37,519 bases of DNA from Leptolyngbyaceae cyanobacterium C42_A2020_001 (GTDB lineage: Bacteria; Cyanobacteriota; Cyanobacteriia; Leptolyngbyales; Leptolyngbyaceae): contig JACYLN010000051.1 of NCBI GenBank assembly GCA_015272515.1, positions 1 to 37,519 of the forward strand, given 5' to 3'. The position numbers and the translations under genes were made by a program. Every line of letters starts with the position of its first letter. Positions within the stretch are counted from its first letter, which is position 1. Positions 35,088 through 37,519 of this stretch are shown here, in pieces. Under the pieces are notes generated by a model. That model was not told where the DNA came from. It ran no database searches and saw only the letters and a list, made by a program, of their open reading frames with translations.

Positions 35088-35771
35088 TCAAGATTTTAGA
35101 GCTTGAATCAAGGCAATCGAGTCTGCTACCGCTCCAAATACGCCACCCTGCATCTTCACCATGTTGAGTGCAGCTAAGTGATTGCCATAATCGGTTGCAC
35201 CTGTGCAGTCTGATAAAAGCAAACACTCATAACCGCGATCATTGGCATCGCGCATGGTGGTATGGACACACACATCCGTAGTAATGCCTGCCAGAATCAA
35301 ATTTTGAATGCCTTTAGTGGTTAAAACCAGGTCTAGATCGGTAGCGTAAAAAGAGCCTTTGCCTGGTTTATCAATCACCACTTCTCCAGGCAATGGTGCG
35401 AGTTCGGGAATGATCTCCCATCCTGGTTCTCCGCGCACCAAAATACGTCCACAGGGACCCGGATCGCCAATTCCTGCCCCAATTTGCTGCGATCGCCAGC
35501 GTTTATTTGCAGGTAGATCCGCTAAATCGGGGCGGTGTCCTTCGCGGGTGTGGATGATTGAATAATTGAGCGATCGCAGCACGGCTAGGAGGGATTTGAT
35601 CGGGGCAATTGGAGCCTGCGTCAGTGACAAATCGTAACCCATCTTATCCACATAACCACCTTGACCGCAGAAATCTGTTTGCATATCAATCACAATCAGT
35701 GCTGTATTTTCGGGACGAAGGTCACCATTGTATGGGTATGGATACGGGTCAGCCTCAACATATCTCGCCAT
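35088..35771 (-). CDS. Cysteine hydrolase (isochorismatase-like; biuret amidohydrolase-like)
   Basis: This is a 227-residue cytoplasmic amidohydrolase of the isochorismatase superfamily. The catalytic triad is visible: D29 in [11 protein letters not shown], a Lys in [15 protein letters not shown] and C168 in [16 protein letters not shown], with the cis-peptide context typical of the fold. The tail [20 protein letters not shown] and GGVFG is like biuret and ureidoacrylate hydrolases, which release ammonia from small ureides and amides. The start at 35771 begins [18 protein letters not shown], an extension common in that subgroup. The gene stands alone on the minus strand. Together with the nucleoside-type permeases and Rieske enzyme 13 kb away it hints at heterocycle nitrogen use, but the distance makes this weak. 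Confidence 0.87.
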   Translation of the reverse strand: MARYVEADPYPYPYNGDLRPENTALIVIDMQTDFCGQGGYVDKMGYDLSLTQAPIAPIKSLLAVLRSLNYSIIHTREGHRPDLADLPANKRWRSQQIGAGIGDPGPCGRILVRGEPGWEIIPELAPLPGEVVIDKPGKGSFYATDLDLVLTTKGIQNLILAGITTDVCVHTTMRDANDRGYECLLLSDCTGATDYGNHLAALNMVKMQGGVFGAVADSIALIQALKS

Positions 35772-35961
35772 GATTATCTACACTCCTGCGCTCGCGTAAT
35801 TCTTTACCATTCTCATTATGCAACGCCCCTTTTTGTTCTACTGCTTTGACAAAACTATCTGAACACAATGCATCTAGGTTTGATTGTAGTTAAGAACAAG
35901 AGTCGTGACGTTGTCGATCGAGACGAATCCCGTTCTGCTGCCGAAGTGCGATCGCCGATCT

Positions 35962-35994
35962 TGTAGGGTGCGTTGCTGTCAAGTAAACGCACCA
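35962..35994. repeat. REP hairpin, 3' side of the tyrosine transposase
   Basis: This 33-base unit starts TGTAGGGTGCGTT and ends AAACGCACCA, with arms GGTGCGTT (35967-35974) and AACGCACC (35986-35993). It abuts the transposase stop codon exactly. It is the inverted counterpart of the unit at 36593-36625. Confidence 0.75.
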
Positions 35995-36549
35995 TCAGTT
36001 ATCATATCGGCTAGCATCTAGATTGACATTCATGGGATGGTCACCCCAATTCGATGGGTAAAGCCCTTGAGCAATGAATCGATGCACACTCGAATATTGC
36101 CAAGCGGTAGGAACTTGACACAGTTGATGATGCACCGGATTGTAATGGATATAATCACAATGCTGGGCAAAGTCTGTTTCGTCTCGAATCAGATGCTCCC
36201 AAAACCGTCGCTGCCATAGATTTCGCTCCTTTCGTTTGGTTCGCGAGGCCGGCACCTCTAGGTTAAGTTCTAAAGCAGTTCCATAGTGCCGGGTTACATA
36301 GGTTTTTATCAGTCTCAGCCGAGTTGACAAATCGTTGTCGTCTTGAGGCAAGGTCCACAAACCGTGAAAATGATCCGGTAACAGCACAAAGGCTTGAATC
36401 AAAAAAGGACGCTTTTGCCTCACCTGATGGATGGCGGTACGCAAAGCATGACGGGCAACCTCAGTACAGAGCCAGGATTGGCGCTGATAGGTGACTTGGG
36501 TGATGAAGTAAGTCCCACCTGCAACTCTAGGTCTGCGGTAGTTGGGCAT
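35995..36549 (-). CDS. REP-associated tyrosine transposase (RAYT, Y1/HUH family)
   Basis: This 184-residue single-strand nuclease of the TnpA_REP type would cut and move REP hairpins. It begins MPNYRRPRVAGGTYFITQVT, the standard opening of the family. The HUH motif is seen as LLPDHFHGLWTLP, and the catalytic Tyr region as CDYIHYNPVHHQL followed by W-x-YSSVH. The length is normal. The start at 36549 was chosen at the conserved MPNYRR; upstream in-frame codons run through the flanking repeat. It is bracketed by two inverted 33-base REP units of one family (35962-35994 and 36593-36625), the layout of a complete REP transposon unit. GTTGGGCAT and ATGCCCAAC form a further inverted pair across the leader (36541-36588). 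Confidence 0.88.
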   Translation of the reverse strand: MPNYRRPRVAGGTYFITQVTYQRQSWLCTEVARHALRTAIHQVRQKRPFLIQAFVLLPDHFHGLWTLPQDDNDLSTRLRLIKTYVTRHYGTALELNLEVPASRTKRKERNLWQRRFWEHLIRDETDFAQHCDYIHYNPVHHQLCQVPTAWQYSSVHRFIAQGLYPSNWGDHPMNVNLDASRYDN

Positions 36550-36592
36550 TGGATGGCGCAAGCAACTGATCATGTTAGAATGCCCAACAAAA

Positions 36593-36625
36593 TGGTGCGT
36601 TTGCTCATCCGCAACGCACCCTACA
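36593..36625. repeat. REP hairpin, 5' side of the tyrosine transposase
   Basis: This 33-base unit starts TGGTGCGTTT and ends CGCACCCTACA, with arms GGTGCGTT (36594-36601) and AACGCACC (36613-36620). Its reverse complement matches the 35962 unit except for the loop. It lies 44 bases upstream of the transposase start and directly before the ISKra4-like remnant. Confidence 0.75.
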
Positions 36626-36628
36626 AGA

Positions 36629-36926
36629 TCCGCGATCGCACTGCTTGTGGCGGGGCGATGTCGAGGGCGCGATTGCACAGTTTGAGGATTGGCAACACGA
36701 GCGGGTCACAACTTTCATCGGCTATCTCAACAAGCATCGACAGCGGATTGTCAACTATGGCTATTATCAAGCCGAAGGCATCTCTATCGGTTCCGGGGCA
36801 ATTGAATCAACCGTTAAACAAATTGGGCGGCGAATCAAAATATCGGGGGCGCAGTGGGACAAAGATAACGTTCCGCAGGTACTGAAGCAGCGCTGTGCCT
36901 ATCTTAATGGACAATTCTCAAAGTGA
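36629..36926 (+). pseudogene. ISKra4-like transposase, C-terminal remnant
   Basis: About 97 codons remain, reading LWRGDVEGAIAQFEDWQHER, then a FIGYLNKHRQRIVNYGYYQA helix, EGISIGSGAIESTVKQIGRR and ISGAQWDKDNVPQVLKQRCA, ending YLNGQFSK. The GSGAIES glutamate block and the VPQVLKQRCAYLNG ending match my recollection of ISKra4-family transposases in cyanobacteria. The N-terminal ~75% and the first catalytic Asp residues are absent. The frame begins immediately after the REP unit at 36625, so the REP/RAYT unit may have replaced or inserted into the IS. It is not functional as seen. Confidence 0.75.
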
Positions 36927-37116
36927 GTCTTGCAAAACTGGGATGCACTCGAATCCATCTTACATCTCTAGGGAATGTTGGCACACCAAACGCCTTATTG
37001 TAGGCTCTCCATCTAGTGTCAAAAAACTCAGCAACAAGCTCGTTTGAGAACGCAAATGTGAAGTTAAAGCGGCATTTTCTAGCAAGACGTGCGTCAAATG
37101 ACGCTTCTCTATCCAT
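36904..37116 (-). CDS. Doubtful hypothetical protein
   Basis: A 70-codon frame begins MDREASFDARLARKCRFNFT and contains SNELVAEFFDTRWRAYNKAF. Composition is plausible for a real protein, but I recognise no family and no ribosome-binding site precedes the ATG. An in-frame TTG at 37164 would extend it into the foldback repeat. The 3' end overlaps the transposase remnant by 23 bases. It is probably a fragment of a lost gene or a chance frame. Confidence 0.22.
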   Translation of the reverse strand: MDREASFDARLARKCRFNFTFAFSNELVAEFFDTRWRAYNKAFGVPTFPRDVRWIRVHPSFARLTLRIVH

Positions 37117-37146
37117 GTCAACTATAGCATTAATAGCCTTTTCAGC

Positions 37147-37222
37147 CAGCAATTCCAAATTCAAAATTTTGACATCAAGCTAACCGAAGCTTGATGTCAA
37201 AATTTTGAATTTGGAATTGCTG
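37147..37222. repeat. Perfect 35-bp foldback inverted repeat
   Basis: Bases 37147-37181 and 37188-37222 are exact reverse complements separated by AACCGA. Each arm includes AATTCCAAATTCAAAATTTT. No T-run or mobile-element gene is associated. It joins an unrecognised frame on the left to an Ig-like fragment on the right. It could be a small mobile repeat, a strong terminator or a rearrangement or amplification junction. Confidence 0.75.
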
Positions 37223-37466
37223 TGACCCCTGTGAGATCAAGAGCTTGATCAAACTCTCCAGTTGCATTGACCGAAATAGCAACCGGAGGAAGATCGCCAA
37301 ACCAATACTCGACTTTTGCAATCCCTGTTCCCGTCCCTTCTACGGTTCCTACTAATCGTGAAATCGGACTGAGGATAGCTCCAGGTTCCAGTTGCTTGAG
37401 CGTCAGGTTCGGCGGAATAGAATCAACGGTAATATTGAGTGGAGCTGATAAGGGACTGCTGACTCC
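37197..37466 (-). pseudogene. Ig-like domain fragment of a large surface protein
   Basis: The open frame reads GVSSPLSAPLNITVDSIPPN, then LTLKQLEPGAILSPISRLVG, TVEGTGTGIAKVEYWFG and SVNATGEFDQALDLTGV. This is one bacterial Ig-like module as found in long, repetitive secreted or surface proteins of cyanobacteria: an N-terminal VDSxPP linker, a hydrophobic strand pattern and a closing FDxALDLxG. Its upstream side is cut by the IS end at 37467, and its downstream side ends in the 35-bp foldback. The fragment therefore has neither start nor natural end, and the parent gene appears destroyed. Confidence 0.6.
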
Positions 37467-37519
37467 CTCAGTACGGGACAAAAAGCTTGAAAGGAGTAGC
37501 GGGGTAGGGTTTCATCAGA
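37467..37519 (+). mobile_element. Second copy of the IS end (partial)
   Basis: These 53 bases are the exact reverse complement of 245-297. They begin at the IS terminus CTCAGTACGGGAC and run out of the window. By comparison with the left copy, the transposase would start about 25 bases beyond the window on the plus strand. The two IS copies face outwards with their 5' ends inwards. Confidence 0.75.

Noticed and set aside
1-37519. Frequent GCGATCGC palindromes
   Set aside because: This is the HIP1 octamer found genome-wide in many cyanobacteria. It supports the taxonomic reading but is not a local feature.

Overview
The window reads as cyanobacterial DNA. The palindrome GCGATCGC (HIP1) recurs throughout, the spacers hold families of short hairpin repeats typical of filamentous cyanobacteria, and several proteins have cyanobacterial architectures: a Ser/Thr kinase-ATPase-GAF-histidine kinase giant, a BTAD-ATPase regulator, and NrtA/SsuA-like transport proteins. 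No rRNA, tRNA or CRISPR array was recognised. Both ends stop inside the same insertion sequence. Bases 245-297 and 37467-37519 are a perfect 53-nt inverted repeat, and the left copy carries the 5' part of an IS4-like transposase gene.

Bases 1-10138 hold an import and redox locus. A substrate-binding protein (N-terminus removed by the left IS), a permease and an ATPase form an ABC importer. Convergent to it lies a very unusual regulator: a LysR-type DNA-binding and sensor module fused to a second copy of the same substrate-binding domain. The binding protein itself appears to carry a NosL-like C-terminal domain. Divergent from the regulator come an AprA/fumarate-reductase-like flavoprotein, a 2x[4Fe-4S] ferredoxin, a HEAT-repeat protein and an Mrp-type Fe-S carrier ATPase. 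Two palindromes with T-N11-A spacing lie in the divergent promoter region. I infer a regulon that imports a small, possibly sulfur- or nitrogen-containing, ligand and processes it by a flavin/Fe-S enzyme. The substrate is unknown.

Bases 10139-19042 are led by a BTAD-ATPase-TPR regulator flanked by two copies of a ~100-bp repeat element. A duplicated DUF4242-like protein, a GNAT acetyltransferase, a homocysteine methyltransferase-like protein, an alpha/beta hydrolase and a possible small ORF follow on the same strand. Then come a response regulator that has lost its DNA-binding domain (minus strand) and a PAS protein.

Bases 19043-22134 carry two BmpA/nucleoside-type ABC permeases and a Rieske non-haem iron oxygenase. 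The transporter's ATPase and binding protein are not in the window. A giant hybrid kinase (22279-27708) precedes a two-module NRPS (28236-34604) with architecture A-PCP-C-A-PCP-reductase. That is the layout of enzymes making dipeptide aldehydes and pyrazinones, and both adenylation domains read out the same alanine-like pocket.

The right end (34605-37519) is gene-poor and eroded: a glycosyltransferase remnant, a cysteine hydrolase (biuret-hydrolase/isochorismatase fold), a REP-associated tyrosine transposase bracketed by its own inverted REP hairpins, an ISKra4-like transposase tail, a perfect 35-bp foldback, an Ig-like gene fragment and the second IS end.

All calls come from reading the sequence. 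Family names rest on recalled motifs, not on database searches.
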